A stretch of DNA of 33,971 nucleotides from an uncultured Oscillibacter sp. (GCF_910587525.1 NZ_CAJULS010000011.1:1-33971), one strand, 5' to 3'; positions 23,115-31,632 are shown, numbered from the stretch's first letter. Notes: generated by a model not told the origin, from the sequence alone. Translations and numbers: made by a program.

Positions 23115-24092
23115 TCATTTCCGTTTTCCCATGTCTTTGCTTTTGCGGTTCTCATAGTCCTCATAGGCTTGGACAATCCGCTGGACCATGACGTGGCGCA
23201 CCACGTCGGCGTTGGTCAGCTGGCAGATGCCGATGCCCTCCACGTTTTTGAGGACCCGCATGGCCTCCTTCAGGCCGGAGGTTTTGCCGTCGGGCAGGTC
23301 GATCTGGGTGGCGTCGCCGGTGATGACGATCTTGGAGCCAAAGCCCAGCCGGGTCAGAAACATCTTCATCTGTTCCCGGCTGGTGTTCTGGGCTTCGTCC
23401 AGAATGATAAAGCTGTCGTCCAGGGTCCGGCCTCGCATATAGGCCAGGGGGGCCACCTCAATGTTGCCCCGCTCCAGATACTTTTGATACGTCTCCGCTC
23501 CCAGCATATCGAAGAGGGCGTCGTACAGGGGCCGCAGGTAGGGGTCCACCTTGGACTGAAGGTCCCCGGGCAGGAACCCCAGCCGCTCCCCGGCCTCCAC
23601 GGCGGGCCGGGTGAGAATGATGCGGTTCACCTGCTTGTCCCGAAAGGCCTGGACGGCGGCGGCCACGGCAAGGTAGGTCTTGCCGGTGCCCGCCGGGCCC
23701 ACGCCGATGGTGACGGTGTTCTTGAGTACGGACTGGATATATTCCTTCTGTCCGATGGTCTTGGGCTTGATGGGCCTGCCTTTGGCGGAGATGCACAGCA
23801 CGTCGCCGGTGAGCTCCGCGATCTGGCTCTCCTTTCCCGCCCGCACCAGGTTGATGACATAGCGCACATTCTGCTCCCCGATGGCCTCTCCCCGGCTGGA
23901 GAGGGTCAGCAGGGCCTGGATAGCCTTGCAGGCAGGCATGGTGTTCTCCGCATCGCCGTTGACCCGCAGCTCTCCGTCCCGGTTGGTCACCGTGACGGAG
24001 AACTCCTGCTCCAAAAGGCGGATGTTTTCATCAAAAGAGCCGAAGATGTTCACGGCCTGTTCCAGCCGCTCGATGCTGATTCTCTGTTCCAA
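23115..24092 (-). CDS. phoH: PhoH family ATPase
   Basis: This 325-residue PhoH/YbeZ-type ATPase is usually linked genetically to YbeY and RNA metabolism. Walker A is GPAGTGKT at 132-139, Walker B is in DDSFIILDEAQNT, and the RPAVEAGERLGFLPGDL and TRLGFGSKIVITGDATQIDLP segments are characteristic. The start codon is TTG at 24092, with GGAG nine bases upstream; no ATG or GTG near it has a better site. It follows yqfD by 18 bases in a yqfC-yqfD-phoH operon and is followed by ybeY. Confidence 0.94.
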   Translation of the reverse strand: MEQRISIERLEQAVNIFGSFDENIRLLEQEFSVTVTNRDGELRVNGDAENTMPACKAIQALLTLSSRGEAIGEQNVRYVINLVRAGKESQIAELTGDVLCISAKGRPIKPKTIGQKEYIQSVLKNTVTIGVGPAGTGKTYLAVAAAVQAFRDKQVNRIILTRPAVEAGERLGFLPGDLQSKVDPYLRPLYDALFDMLGAETYQKYLERGNIEVAPLAYMRGRTLDDSFIILDEAQNTSREQMKMFLTRLGFGSKIVITGDATQIDLPDGKTSGLKEAMRVLKNVEGIGICQLTNADVVRHVMVQRIVQAYEDYENRKSKDMGKRK

Positions 24093-24110
24093 AAGGCTTC
24101 ACTCCTGTAT

Positions 24111-25313
24111 TTACGGGCTCTCGCCCGGTTCTTCCGTGTAGATTGGCACCCGCACTCCGATCTCCTCCACGCACTCCGCCGATAAGGTCACCAGCAGTAC
24201 GCCGTCTTTTTGGCGGGAGGAGCACAGGGTGGAGCTGACCGTGCCGTAGGGCTCCACCAGGGAGGCGAGGTACGCCGTCAGAATATTCTCCCCGGCCTGT
24301 TCTGCCTCCGCCGGGGCCCGGACAGTGGGAACGGCTTCATAAAAACGGCAGGTCTCCACCACCAGTGTGGCCGGCAGACGCAGTCCAAAGAGGGACAGGG
24401 GATGTCTGTTTGTTATTTTATCATATTTCTCCCCCTGGATGCTACTGTTTGAGAAGAATTTTATGCGGTGTGTGCCGAATGCCAGGGAGACAAGGGCTTT
24501 CTCCTCCCCGGTGTACTGCTTTTCCAGCACCTCCAGGGGCATGGGGGCAGTCAGTGTGTACCATGTCCTGGCAGTGACACTGCCCATCCCCGCCAGTACC
24601 CGGGCGCCTACGGTATCCGTATCCTCCACGCCGGAGATCAGCAGCTCGTCTTTTTCTACGGCGGACCCTGGCTGGACGTTGGCCACACCCTCCACAGCCC
24701 GGACCTTCAGCACCAGCCCCGCCCGCCGGGCGATCATGTTGGAGGGGGTCTGCCGGTCCAGCCGCTCCGGGGCCGGAATCCGCTCCCGCACCTGGACGTG
24801 GGCCCGGCAGCCGGAGACGTTGACGGTAATCCAACTCAGCTCCGGGATGTCCAGCAGCACGTGGTTGCGGATGCGCTCTCCGTTCAAAGACAGGCCGAAG
24901 GACCCCAGGTGGACGTCGTTTTTCTCCAGCGCCCGCAGGATCTCCTCCGTGGGCACGGTCTCGTTGCCCTCCACCACGAAGTCCCAGACGAAGAAAGAGC
25001 CCAGGAACAGGCCTGTGGCACAGAGCAGCAGTCCGATCAGCAGGGCCTGCCTGCGGCGGAAGCGGAAAAAAAAGTAGGGTGCGCCCTCCCGACCCACCAC
25101 GGTGAGCGCGCAGTCCAGATTTTTTGCCGCCTGGCGCAAGGTGTGCCAGTCCCGGCGTCCAAGGCGGCAGGTGAAGGCGGTGGGGGACTCCCACACCACG
25201 TCCCAGAAGGCCAGCTCCCGGGCGCCGCACAGATTTAAGATCCGCTCCGGAAAAGCGCTCTCCGCCCGGATGCGGACCTGGCCCCGGAGGCGGTTGATGA
25301 TTCCCGTCAGCAT
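24111..25313 (-). CDS. yqfD: Sporulation protein YqfD
   Basis: This 400-residue membrane protein belongs to the YqfD family found in endospore formers. It has an N-terminal domain (about 1-85), one transmembrane segment (about 91-112), and a large outer region with a POTRA-like start (VVEGNETVPTEEILRALEK) and repeated beta-rich stretches such as GLVLKVRAVEGVANVQPG. In Bacillus its gene is sigma-E controlled and belongs to the mother-cell programme. The ATG at 25313 lies only four bases after the yqfC stop. The length is normal. Confidence 0.92.
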   Translation of the reverse strand: MLTGIINRLRGQVRIRAESAFPERILNLCGARELAFWDVVWESPTAFTCRLGRRDWHTLRQAAKNLDCALTVVGREGAPYFFFRFRRRQALLIGLLLCATGLFLGSFFVWDFVVEGNETVPTEEILRALEKNDVHLGSFGLSLNGERIRNHVLLDIPELSWITVNVSGCRAHVQVRERIPAPERLDRQTPSNMIARRAGLVLKVRAVEGVANVQPGSAVEKDELLISGVEDTDTVGARVLAGMGSVTARTWYTLTAPMPLEVLEKQYTGEEKALVSLAFGTHRIKFFSNSSIQGEKYDKITNRHPLSLFGLRLPATLVVETCRFYEAVPTVRAPAEAEQAGENILTAYLASLVEPYGTVSSTLCSSRQKDGVLLVTLSAECVEEIGVRVPIYTEEPGESP

Positions 25314-25317
25314 GGCC

Positions 25318-25608
25318 TTACCTCACCCATTCCACAGACTGGATGTGTCCGCCGACTCGCAGCTCACCCGCTGTCATGGCAAGAAGCGTAAGGCGTTCTC
25401 CCTTTATGCGCAGAACGCCTCCGGCGGTGTTGGCGTCGATCTGCTGGTCCGTGTACGTGAGAATGCCGGTGTGGTGCTCCAGATACAGCTGGCGGCTGCC
25501 CACCATCTCCAGCCTCGGCAGACCTGCCACCACATCCGCCGGCAGGTCAAAGAGCTCCGCCACGGAGGTCAAAACGCCGCCCTCCCGGTCTTTTCGATTT
25601 CGATCCAT
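25318..25608 (-). CDS. yqfC: Sporulation protein YqfC
   Basis: This 96-residue YqfC family protein has strands LFDLPADVV, RLEMVGSRQLYLEHHTGILTYTDQQI and GVLRIKGERLTLLAMTAGELRVGGHIQSVEW. This is the typical short beta-rich YabP/YqfC fold, which in relatives takes part in spore coat and envelope assembly. The ATG at 25608 follows GGGGTGAACTGCAA. It heads the yqfC-yqfD-phoH unit, and a CATAGGGT element (a sigma-E-type -10) lies just upstream. Confidence 0.9.
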   Translation of the reverse strand: MDRNRKDREGGVLTSVAELFDLPADVVAGLPRLEMVGSRQLYLEHHTGILTYTDQQIDANTAGGVLRIKGERLTLLAMTAGELRVGGHIQSVEWVR

Positions 25609-25629
25609 TTGCAGTTCACCCCTTGTCTG

Positions 25630-25637
25630 ACCCTATG
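25630..25637 (-). promoter_or_regulatory. Candidate sigma-E-type -10 element for yqfC
   Basis: CATAGGGT on the minus strand, 22 bases before the yqfC start, fits the CATAnnnT pattern of mother-cell sigma factors. The -35 position (CAA or AAG at 16-17 bases) is a poor match to ATA. It mirrors the plus-strand element at 25735 exactly (9-bp inverted repeat 25630-25638/25734-25742). Confidence 0.4.
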
Positions 25638-25715
25638 CGGGACATGGTGAAAACTTGCCTGAAAAGGGAGGGGGCCTGTTCAGAAATTCGGATGGCGGAC
25701 AGGGAGATTTGGGAC

Positions 25716-25742
25716 ATAAGCTGTCCCCCTCCGGCATAGGGT
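25716..25742 (+). promoter_or_regulatory. Sigma-E-type promoter of ylbJ
   Basis: ATA at 25716-25718 is followed by a 16-base spacer and CATAGGGT at 25735-25742, matching the Bacillus sigma-E pattern (ATA, 16-17 bases, CATAnnnT). ylbJ is a sigma-E target in Bacillus. The -10 ends 15 bases before the ylbJ start, so the leader would be very short. Confidence 0.6.
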
Positions 25743-25757
25743 AGGGCGGTGATGTGT

Positions 25758-26678
25758 ATGAAAACGCGGTGGCGGGGATTGGCCTGCCTGGGACTGTGCG
25801 CTGTGCTGGCATGGTTTTTGGCGGAAGCCGGGGAGATTCGCCGGGCGGCGGCGGAGGCTTTGGCCCTGTGCGGCCGGTCCGTGGTGCCGGCGCTGTTTCC
25901 CTTTTTAGTGCTGTCCATTCTGCTGGTGTCTCTGGGGTTTGGGGAGCTGGTTTCGCCCCATCTGGCGGGGCTGATGACGCCGTTGTTCCGTTTGCCGGGA
26001 TGCGCCAGCTCGGCGCTGCTGTTGGGGCTGGCGGGAGGGTATCCCATCGGCGCCCAGACGGCGGCCCGGCTCTATCAGAAGGGGGAATTGACCCGGGGAG
26101 AGGCGGAGCGGCTGCTGGCCTTCTGCAACAACTCCAATCCTGTGTTTCTCATCAGTGTGCTGGGGGCCGGGGTCTTTGGCAGCGTTCGGACTGGGGTATG
26201 GCTGTGGCTGATCCATATCCTCTCGGCCCTGCTGACGGGGCTGGTCTTCCGACGGAGCGGCGAGAGCGCTTCTCCGCAATATGTGGTAAGGGAAAATACT
26301 TTTCAAAATCGGTCCTTTTTCGCCGCCCTGGTGGAGGCGGTGCAGGGGGGATTGACAGGGATGCTGTCCGTCTGTGCCTTTGTGATCTTCTTCTATGTGC
26401 TGGCCGCGCCTCTGGCCGCCTTGGGCGGGCGCCTGGGGCCGCTGCTGGTGGGATTGACGGAGCTCTTCTCCCTGACGCCTCTGCTGGCGGCGGACGGCTT
26501 CAGCTTCGTGCTGGCGGCGGGGTGCGCAGGATGGGGCGGGCTGTCCGTGCTGTGCCAGACGGCGGCGGTACTGGAGGGCAGCGGCCTGCGCCTGCGGAGC
26601 TGCCTTTTGGGCAAGGTTCTCCAGGGGCTGTTGTCCGCCGCTCTGGCGCTGGCTCTGCGGGGCTGGGTATTGGGGTGA
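25758..26678 (+). CDS. ylbJ: Sporulation integral membrane protein YlbJ
   Basis: This 306-residue multi-pass membrane protein of the YlbJ family is needed for spore formation in Bacillus. It resembles nucleoside-recognition/gate proteins: VVPALFPFLVLSILL, LGLAGGYPIGAQTAARLY, LLAFCNNSNPVFLISVLGAGVFG, and a second half starting at GLTGMLSVCAFVIFFYVLAAPL. I chose the ATG at 25758, eight bases after an AGGGCGG site. ATG 25752 and GTG 25749 are alternatives. It diverges from yqfC behind a sigma-E-like promoter and ends at a good terminator. Confidence 0.88.
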   Translation: MKTRWRGLACLGLCAVLAWFLAEAGEIRRAAAEALALCGRSVVPALFPFLVLSILLVSLGFGELVSPHLAGLMTPLFRLPGCASSALLLGLAGGYPIGAQTAARLYQKGELTRGEAERLLAFCNNSNPVFLISVLGAGVFGSVRTGVWLWLIHILSALLTGLVFRRSGESASPQYVVRENTFQNRSFFAALVEAVQGGLTGMLSVCAFVIFFYVLAAPLAALGGRLGPLLVGLTELFSLTPLLAADGFSFVLAAGCAGWGGLSVLCQTAAVLEGSGLRLRSCLLGKVLQGLLSAALALALRGWVLG

Positions 26679-26681
26679 CAG

Positions 26682-26725
26682 AATACCCTCTGCTGTCGGA
26701 AAATTCGACAACGGAGGGTATTTTT
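26682..26725 (+). terminator. Rho-independent terminator after ylbJ
   Basis: AATACCCTC (26682-26690) pairs with GAGGGTATT (26714-26722), with an inner TGTCG/CGACA pair, and the T-run continues to 26725. It lies between convergent ylbJ and deoC and may also serve deoC weakly. Confidence 0.85.
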
Positions 26726-26748
26726 CGGCTGTTTTGTACAGAGCGGAA

Positions 26749-27405
26749 TCAAACTCCCATGGCTTTCACGGCCTTCACAATCCGGCTGGTGCCCAGCCGG
26801 GAGGCGCCCAGAGCGATGAAGTCCTCCGCGTCCTGGAGACCGGCGATGCCGCCGGCGGCTTTGATCTTCACATGGGGGCCGACGTGCGCCGCGAACAGGG
26901 CCACGTCCTCCCGGACGGCGCCGCCTCCGGCAAAGCCGGTAGAGGTCTTGATATAGTCCGCGCCGGAATCCGTGACGATCTCGCACAGCTTGATTTTTTC
27001 ATCATCCGTCAGCAGACAGCATTCGATGATGACTTTCAGGAGCTTTCCGCCGCAGGCGGCCTTCACCGCCCGGATCTCCGAGAGGAGGTCCTCCCACCGC
27101 CGGTCCTTTACCCAGCCGAGATTGACGACCATATCCACCTCGTCCGCGCCGTTTTCCACGGCGTCTTTTGCCATGAAGCATTTGGCGGCGGTGGTGTCGT
27201 AGCCGTTGGGAAAGCCGATGACGGTGCAGATGGGGAGCTTCCCGGACACGTAGTCCGCCGCACGGCGCACATAGGAGGCGGGGATGCACACGCTGGCGCA
27301 GCCATATTTGATTCCGTCGTCGCAGACGGTTTGGATCTCCTCCCACGTGGCTGTCTGGGCCAGCAGGGTGTGGTCGCATCTGCTCAAGATATCTTTCAGT
27401 TCCAT
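26749..27405 (-). CDS. deoC: Deoxyribose-phosphate aldolase
   Basis: This 218-residue class I aldolase splits 2-deoxyribose 5-phosphate into glyceraldehyde 3-phosphate and acetaldehyde in deoxynucleoside breakdown. The Schiff-base lysine is K153 in ADYIKTSTGF. D91 (VDMVVN) and K182 (KIKAAGG) fit the other catalytic positions. AAAGGAGAGG precedes the ATG at 27405. It is 14 bases downstream of the MBL hydrolase gene on the same strand, likely one operon, although no other deo gene is present in the window. Confidence 0.96.
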   Translation of the reverse strand: MELKDILSRCDHTLLAQTATWEEIQTVCDDGIKYGCASVCIPASYVRRAADYVSGKLPICTVIGFPNGYDTTAAKCFMAKDAVENGADEVDMVVNLGWVKDRRWEDLLSEIRAVKAACGGKLLKVIIECCLLTDDEKIKLCEIVTDSGADYIKTSTGFAGGGAVREDVALFAAHVGPHVKIKAAGGIAGLQDAEDFIALGASRLGTSRIVKAVKAMGV

Positions 27406-27419
27406 TTCAGGCCTCTCCT

Positions 27420-28400
27420 TTATTCTATGGTATAGTAGCGGTACTTCCCCCGTTCCATCCGGCGGACGGCCCGCCCCCGGACCTCCAGATAGTCCAGGTG
27501 GGCCAGGGCCTCCCCCACGGCGAAGAACTTCTGTTCCAGGGGGAAGTCCTCCCAGCTGCGGCTGCGGATTCTCCAGCGCATACGCCCGGCGATCTCATAG
27601 CCCGTCAGCCCTGGTTCCTCCCGGATGGTCTGCCAGGCGTCCTCAATCCGGCGCAGATGGTGGGCGGTCAGCTCATCCACCCGGTCCCGGAGGACGCCGG
27701 TCTCCCGCCGGTGAGCGGGGAGCAGGAGGTTCACCGGCAGGTCCCGTACGGCTTGCAGGCTCTCCAGATAGCTGCCCAGGGCATCCGGCATGCTCTCCCA
27801 GCGGCAGATATTGGGGGAGATGTGAAAGAGGATGTGGTCCCCGGTGAAGAGCCATCCGGCCTCCGGCTCGTAGAGGCACATATGGCCCGGCGTGTGTCCC
27901 GGGGTCAGGAGGCACCGGAGGCGGCGCCGGCCATAGGACAAAACATCTCCGTCCCTCAGAGGCGTGTACTGTCCCCACGCCCTTGGGGCGGCCGTCTGGG
28001 CGGGATTGGCGCCGAAGAGGCGGTCTGCCTCCACTTGGGAAAAGCCGTCCAGCACGTACCGGGCGTAGAGGCCCCGCCAGTGGGCACCGTCCATGTAGTC
28101 GCCGACGCCTCTGCCGTCGGTCTCCCCTATGAGGATATGGCATCCGGGCCGGATCAGGTCCGGCGCCAGCCCTGCGTGGTCACTGTGGAGATGGGTGACG
28201 AAGATATCCGTCCGGTCCCGGTCCGCACCGGCTTCCGCCAACTGCTGCTCACAGGCGGCGCGGCAGGTCTCCCAGCGAAAGCCAGTGTCGATCAGAAGGT
28301 TCCGCTCTCCCATGATCAGATAACTGTTCAGTGTTTTCAGGGGATTGCCCTCCAGGGGAATCTCCAGACGCCAAAGGTCTTTTGCCAGCTGCTCCGCCAT
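27420..28400 (-). CDS. MBL-fold metallo-hydrolase with C-terminal helical domain
   Basis: This 326-residue protein has the metal motif H-L-H-S-D-H at 70-75, LLTPGHTPGHMCLY and LFTGDHILFHISPN for the remaining ligands, and a winged-helix-like C-terminal domain (about 245-326) of the kind seen in the LACTB2-like branch. Members act on thioesters, nucleic acids or quorum lactones; the substrate is unknown here. GGAGGCACGT precedes the ATG at 28400. It is followed by deoC after 14 bases. Confidence 0.88.
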   Translation of the reverse strand: MAEQLAKDLWRLEIPLEGNPLKTLNSYLIMGERNLLIDTGFRWETCRAACEQQLAEAGADRDRTDIFVTHLHSDHAGLAPDLIRPGCHILIGETDGRGVGDYMDGAHWRGLYARYVLDGFSQVEADRLFGANPAQTAAPRAWGQYTPLRDGDVLSYGRRRLRCLLTPGHTPGHMCLYEPEAGWLFTGDHILFHISPNICRWESMPDALGSYLESLQAVRDLPVNLLLPAHRRETGVLRDRVDELTAHHLRRIEDAWQTIREEPGLTGYEIAGRMRWRIRSRSWEDFPLEQKFFAVGEALAHLDYLEVRGRAVRRMERGKYRYYTIE

Positions 28401-28508
28401 ACGTGCCTCCGTTCATCCTGTTTGGTGACGAGTATAGCAAGTTTTTGCCCGGATGTCCAGAATATTCCGGGGGAGCAGAGATTTCCGAGGGCGCCCTTTT
28501 GTTTTTTC

Positions 28509-28537
28509 TTGCGCCGGGGGCCAGTTGGTGCTACAAT
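28509..28537 (+). promoter_or_regulatory. Housekeeping-type promoter of the SLH-protease gene
   Basis: TTGCGC (28509-28514), a 17-base spacer, then TACAAT (28532-28537). The -10 is close to consensus and the -35 has the TTG core. It lies about 76 bases before the protease start, in the gap between divergent genes. Confidence 0.6.
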
Positions 28538-28543
28538 AGAATG

Positions 28544-28568
28544 TGTTGACGCGGGGGCCGGGTCAACA
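28544..28568 (+). promoter_or_regulatory. Inverted repeat at the predicted transcription start of the protease gene
   Basis: TGTTGAC (28544-28550) and GTCAACA (28562-28568) are exact complements separated by 11 bases. They fall around +1 to +25 relative to the promoter above. This suits an operator or a 5'-end hairpin. Confidence 0.5.
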
Positions 28569-28613
28569 TATATCGCTTTCACAACGGATATACCCTGAAT
28601 TCGGAGGAATACC

Positions 28614-29930
28614 ATGAAAAAAAGGATTTTTTCCCTGCTCTGTGCCCTGGTCTTGCTGACGGGCGCTCTGCCTGCAGCTTCTGCTCTCCAGGGGGAAGCT
28701 GCCCGGGCTGCGGACTCCCTGGCCACCCTGGGCCTGATTGAGACTGTCTCCAATGAGAAGGACCTGAACCTCCCCGCCACGCGGGCCCAGGCGGTGGTGC
28801 TGCTGGTGGCCCTGGCCGGGGCGCACCAGGAGGCGAAAAACGACAACTGGATCTCCGGCTTTACCGATGTCCCTGCCTGGGCCCATGCGGAGATCACATA
28901 CGCCGCGCATCGGGGCTGGGCCTCCGGGGCGGCGCTGACGGAGTTCAAACCCGACAGCACTGTCACCGCCAACGCCTGGTTTGCATTTTTGCTGCGAATG
29001 TTGGGATACAGCGACAAGAGCGGAGACTTTGCGGTTGGCGGCGCGGCGCTTTTTGCCCAGCAGATCGGCCTGACGTCCCGGACGTACAGCGGCGGATTGA
29101 CCCGGGGCCAGCTGTATCAGTCCGCCATGGACGCTCTGCTCTTCCCCTATAAGGACGGCAGTGCCACGGTGATCGGCCGTCTGGTGGAGAAGACCCCCTC
29201 CATCCGGACCGCGGCCAATGCGCTGGGCCTGTTGGAGACGGCCCTGACGGTCCGTCAGGCGGCGGACCGGCTCACCGCCGCTGTGTTCCGCCTGGACCTC
29301 TATGAGAAGCAGAAGTACGTGGACAAGGGAACCCCCACCTCTACCGCCAGCGGCTTTTTTATCTCCGCCGACGGCCTGGCCGTCACCAATTACCACTCCA
29401 TTGAGGATGGCATTTACGGCACCGCCACCCTCTCCACCGGGGAGACCTTTCCAATCGACCGGGTTGTTTACTACGACCCGGAGATCGACATCGCCGTGGT
29501 GAAGATCTCCCAGACCACCACCGGGGGCAAGACCACCTCCGCCTTCAAGTATCTGGAGATGGCGGGCACCGGCGACGTCCGGCCCGGCGACAAGGTGTAC
29601 GCCTTGGGCAACCCCTTAGGCGGCGGCCTGGCTGTCAGCGAGGGTGTGGTCAGCGCCACGGAGCGGGAGGTGCCCGGTTATGCCTGGCCCTGCGTCATGA
29701 ATACGGCGGATATCTCCAAGGGCAGCAGCGGCGGCGCTTTGATGAATGTCTACGGACAGGCGATCGCTGTCACCACCGGCGCCTACGCCCAGGGCAACAG
29801 CATGTATCTGGGCGTCCCCGTGGACCCGGTAATGGAGGCAGATCTGACCGGCAGGGGCTGGACCCTGGCGGAGGTAGCCAAAATTGAGCAGGCCAAGGTC
29901 GAACAGGTCAGAGCGGAAAAAGACAGGTGA
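28614..29930 (+). CDS. Secreted SLH-domain trypsin-like serine protease
   Basis: This 438-residue exported protein has a signal peptide (about 1-25, ASA-L cleavage). A region of about 26-210 resembles S-layer homology repeats (SGFTDVPAWAHAEITYAAHRGWASG). The C-terminal HtrA-like S1 protease has H261 in TNYHSI, D292 in EIDIAVVKI and the nucleophile S372 in KGSSGGAL. SLH repeats usually hold proteins to pyruvylated cell-wall polymers, so it probably acts at the cell surface. No PDZ domain follows; the tail is a short charged helix. GGAGG precedes the ATG. Its promoter and terminator mark it as a single-gene unit. Confidence 0.9.
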   Translation: MKKRIFSLLCALVLLTGALPAASALQGEAARAADSLATLGLIETVSNEKDLNLPATRAQAVVLLVALAGAHQEAKNDNWISGFTDVPAWAHAEITYAAHRGWASGAALTEFKPDSTVTANAWFAFLLRMLGYSDKSGDFAVGGAALFAQQIGLTSRTYSGGLTRGQLYQSAMDALLFPYKDGSATVIGRLVEKTPSIRTAANALGLLETALTVRQAADRLTAAVFRLDLYEKQKYVDKGTPTSTASGFFISADGLAVTNYHSIEDGIYGTATLSTGETFPIDRVVYYDPEIDIAVVKISQTTTGGKTTSAFKYLEMAGTGDVRPGDKVYALGNPLGGGLAVSEGVVSATEREVPGYAWPCVMNTADISKGSSGGALMNVYGQAIAVTTGAYAQGNSMYLGVPVDPVMEADLTGRGWTLAEVAKIEQAKVEQVRAEKDR

Positions 29931-29941
29931 CCCAGTGAACA

Positions 29942-29970
29942 AAGAGGGAGCGCCGTAGGCGCTCCCTCTT
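29942..29970 (+). terminator. Terminator hairpin after the SLH-protease gene
   Basis: AAGAGGGAGCGCC (29942-29954) and GGCGCTCCCTCTT (29958-29970) form a perfect 13-bp stem with a 3-base loop, 12 bases after the stop codon. The arm ends in A and T runs, so it can work in either direction. Confidence 0.75.
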
Positions 29971-30020
29971 AGACTGTCAGGAAATGGTGGAGATGTATTC
30001 AATGGTAAGGAAGGGTATGT

Positions 30021-30047
30021 GCGGGGAACCCAAGAAGGGTTCCCCGC
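30021..30047. terminator. Second hairpin between the protease and HAD genes
   Basis: GCGGGGAACCC (30021-30031) and GGGTTCCCCGC (30037-30047) form a perfect 11-bp stem with a 5-base loop. It lies between convergent genes but lacks a T-run. It may be a backup terminator or an mRNA 3'-end structure. Confidence 0.5.
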
Positions 30048-30108
30048 GCCATTGAAATCAGGGATTTTCAGAACCATAAAAAGTTTTGAAACTCCCTCTT
30101 TCTGCGTT

Positions 30109-30774
30109 TTATACAGCTGGCCCGCCGTGGGCCAGAATAAAGGCCTCCAGCTCTGCCGGGGTCTGAACCACCGCCACAGCGCCGGCCTCTGCCAGCTCTC
30201 CCAGGGGCGCGTAGCCGAAAAACTCCACACCTGCGCAGTCCATGCCGCAGGCCCGGGCGCCCTCCACGTCGTACTTCCGGTCACCTACCATCAGGGCGCG
30301 GCGGGGATCTGTGAGACCCAGGCGGCTCATGGCCTCCCGGATGACGTCTGCCTTGCTCTGGTCCCGGTTGTCGGAGCTGCCGGCAATCACCGCCAGATGG
30401 GGCGCGAAGCCAAACCGCTCACAGATGGAGATGCACTGGGACTCCGCTTTGGAGGAGGCCAGCGCCAGTGTGAATCCCCGGGCGCTCAGCCGGCCCATCA
30501 TCTCCGCAATGCCCGGGGCCGGGCGGTTTTTGAATTGGCCTACGGGGACATATTGCTCCCGGAAGAGCCGGAGGGCCTCCTGAGCTCCTTCCTGGCTGAG
30601 GCCGCAGTACTGCATGAAAGAGTCTTGAAGCGGCGGGCCGATGAACTTCAGCAAGTCCGGAGCCTCCGGCACAGGGCAGCCCATGGCCGCTATGGCATAC
30701 CGCACGCACTCCAGCACGCCCTCCTGGGAGTCGGTCAGGGTGCCGTCCAGGTCGAAAAAAATGTATTGATACAT
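30109..30774 (-). CDS. HAD family phosphatase (phosphoglycolate phosphatase-like)
   Basis: This 221-residue HAD hydrolase has motif I D-L-D-G-T-L-T-D (nucleophile D8, acid D10), motif II LALASSK, and motif III/IV RRALMVGDRKYDVEGARACGM. A helical cap sits between motifs I and II (about 15-85), the subclass I layout of phosphoglycolate phosphatase/PpaX-type enzymes. It would dephosphorylate a small phosphorylated metabolite; the substrate is not readable. GGAGGGTAAGAAC precedes the ATG at 30774. Confidence 0.9.
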   Translation of the reverse strand: MYQYIFFDLDGTLTDSQEGVLECVRYAIAAMGCPVPEAPDLLKFIGPPLQDSFMQYCGLSQEGAQEALRLFREQYVPVGQFKNRPAPGIAEMMGRLSARGFTLALASSKAESQCISICERFGFAPHLAVIAGSSDNRDQSKADVIREAMSRLGLTDPRRALMVGDRKYDVEGARACGMDCAGVEFFGYAPLGELAEAGAVAVVQTPAELEAFILAHGGPAV

Positions 30775-30876
30775 GTTCTTACCCTCCTGCCGGAAAGTGT
30801 ATCACGGCTGCCGGCCTTTTGCAAGGGCACAGGGAATTTTCCGGCAGATTGAACAATTTCCCGGCTGAAGTGACCG

Positions 30877-31632
30877 CTATGCGTACACGATTACCATGCC
30901 GGTGATGATCCCCAATACCGCTGCCAGGGCGGGGGCCTTGCTCCGCCACATCAGGGCGGACTCCGGAAGCAGTTCCCCGAACACCACGTACAGCATGGCC
31001 CCGGAGGCGAAGCTCAGGGCCAGGGTCAGGCTCGTGGGGCCCAGGGTCCCCAGGCAGAAGCCCAGCAGGGCCCCCAGCACAGTGGGCGCGCCGGTGAGGG
31101 CTGCGGCCCCGGCGGCTCTAGCCCGTCCCATGCCGCCGGAGATCAGCGGGACGGCTACCGCCATGCCCTCCGGGATGTTGTGCAGGCCAATGACTACCGC
31201 CATCATGATCCCGCTTCGGGCCGTGGCGGGATGGACCGCTCCCCGGGCAAAAGAGGTCCCGATGACCATGCCCTCCGGCACGTTGTGCAGGGCGATGGCC
31301 GCCGCCATCACCAGTCCCGCCAGGAACAGCCCATGCCCGGTTCCGCTTCGCCGCCCGATCCAGGCGTTGAGTGAACTGGTGACGGCGCAGCCCAGCAGAA
31401 TGCCCGGCACCGCCAGAAACAGCTGCCCGCCCTCCGGAGACACGGCGTCCGCCAGCAGGTCAAAGCACACCACCGCCGTCATCACCCCGGCGGCAAAGCT
31501 CAAAAGCAGGCTCACTGCCCGGCTGGAGTCCCGCCGGAACAGACAGGCGGTCAGTCCGCCCAGTCCCGTGCCGCCGACGCCCGCCGCCGCTGTGATCACC
31601 AGCACCTCTCCTAAAAGCTCCACCGCGTTCAC
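30877..31632 (-). CDS. ZIP family divalent metal transporter
   Basis: This is a roughly 251-residue membrane protein with eight hydrophobic segments. It carries the two ZIP metal-site motifs, ALHNVPEGMVIG and GLHNIPEGMAVA, in helices IV and V, and a loop between the third and fourth helices. It likely imports zinc or another divalent metal. The start is uncertain: GTG at 31632 is the longest frame, while GTG at 31623 (better spaced from GAGGGG) and GTG at 31599 (after AGGAGAG) are also possible. It is a single gene, divergent from the SleL-like gene. Confidence 0.9.
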   Translation of the reverse strand: MNAVELLGEVLVITAAAGVGGTGLGGLTACLFRRDSSRAVSLLLSFAAGVMTAVVCFDLLADAVSPEGGQLFLAVPGILLGCAVTSSLNAWIGRRSGTGHGLFLAGLVMAAAIALHNVPEGMVIGTSFARGAVHPATARSGIMMAVVIGLHNIPEGMAVAVPLISGGMGRARAAGAAALTGAPTVLGALLGFCLGTLGPTSLTLALSFASGAMLYVVFGELLPESALMWRSKAPALAAVLGIITGMVIVYA

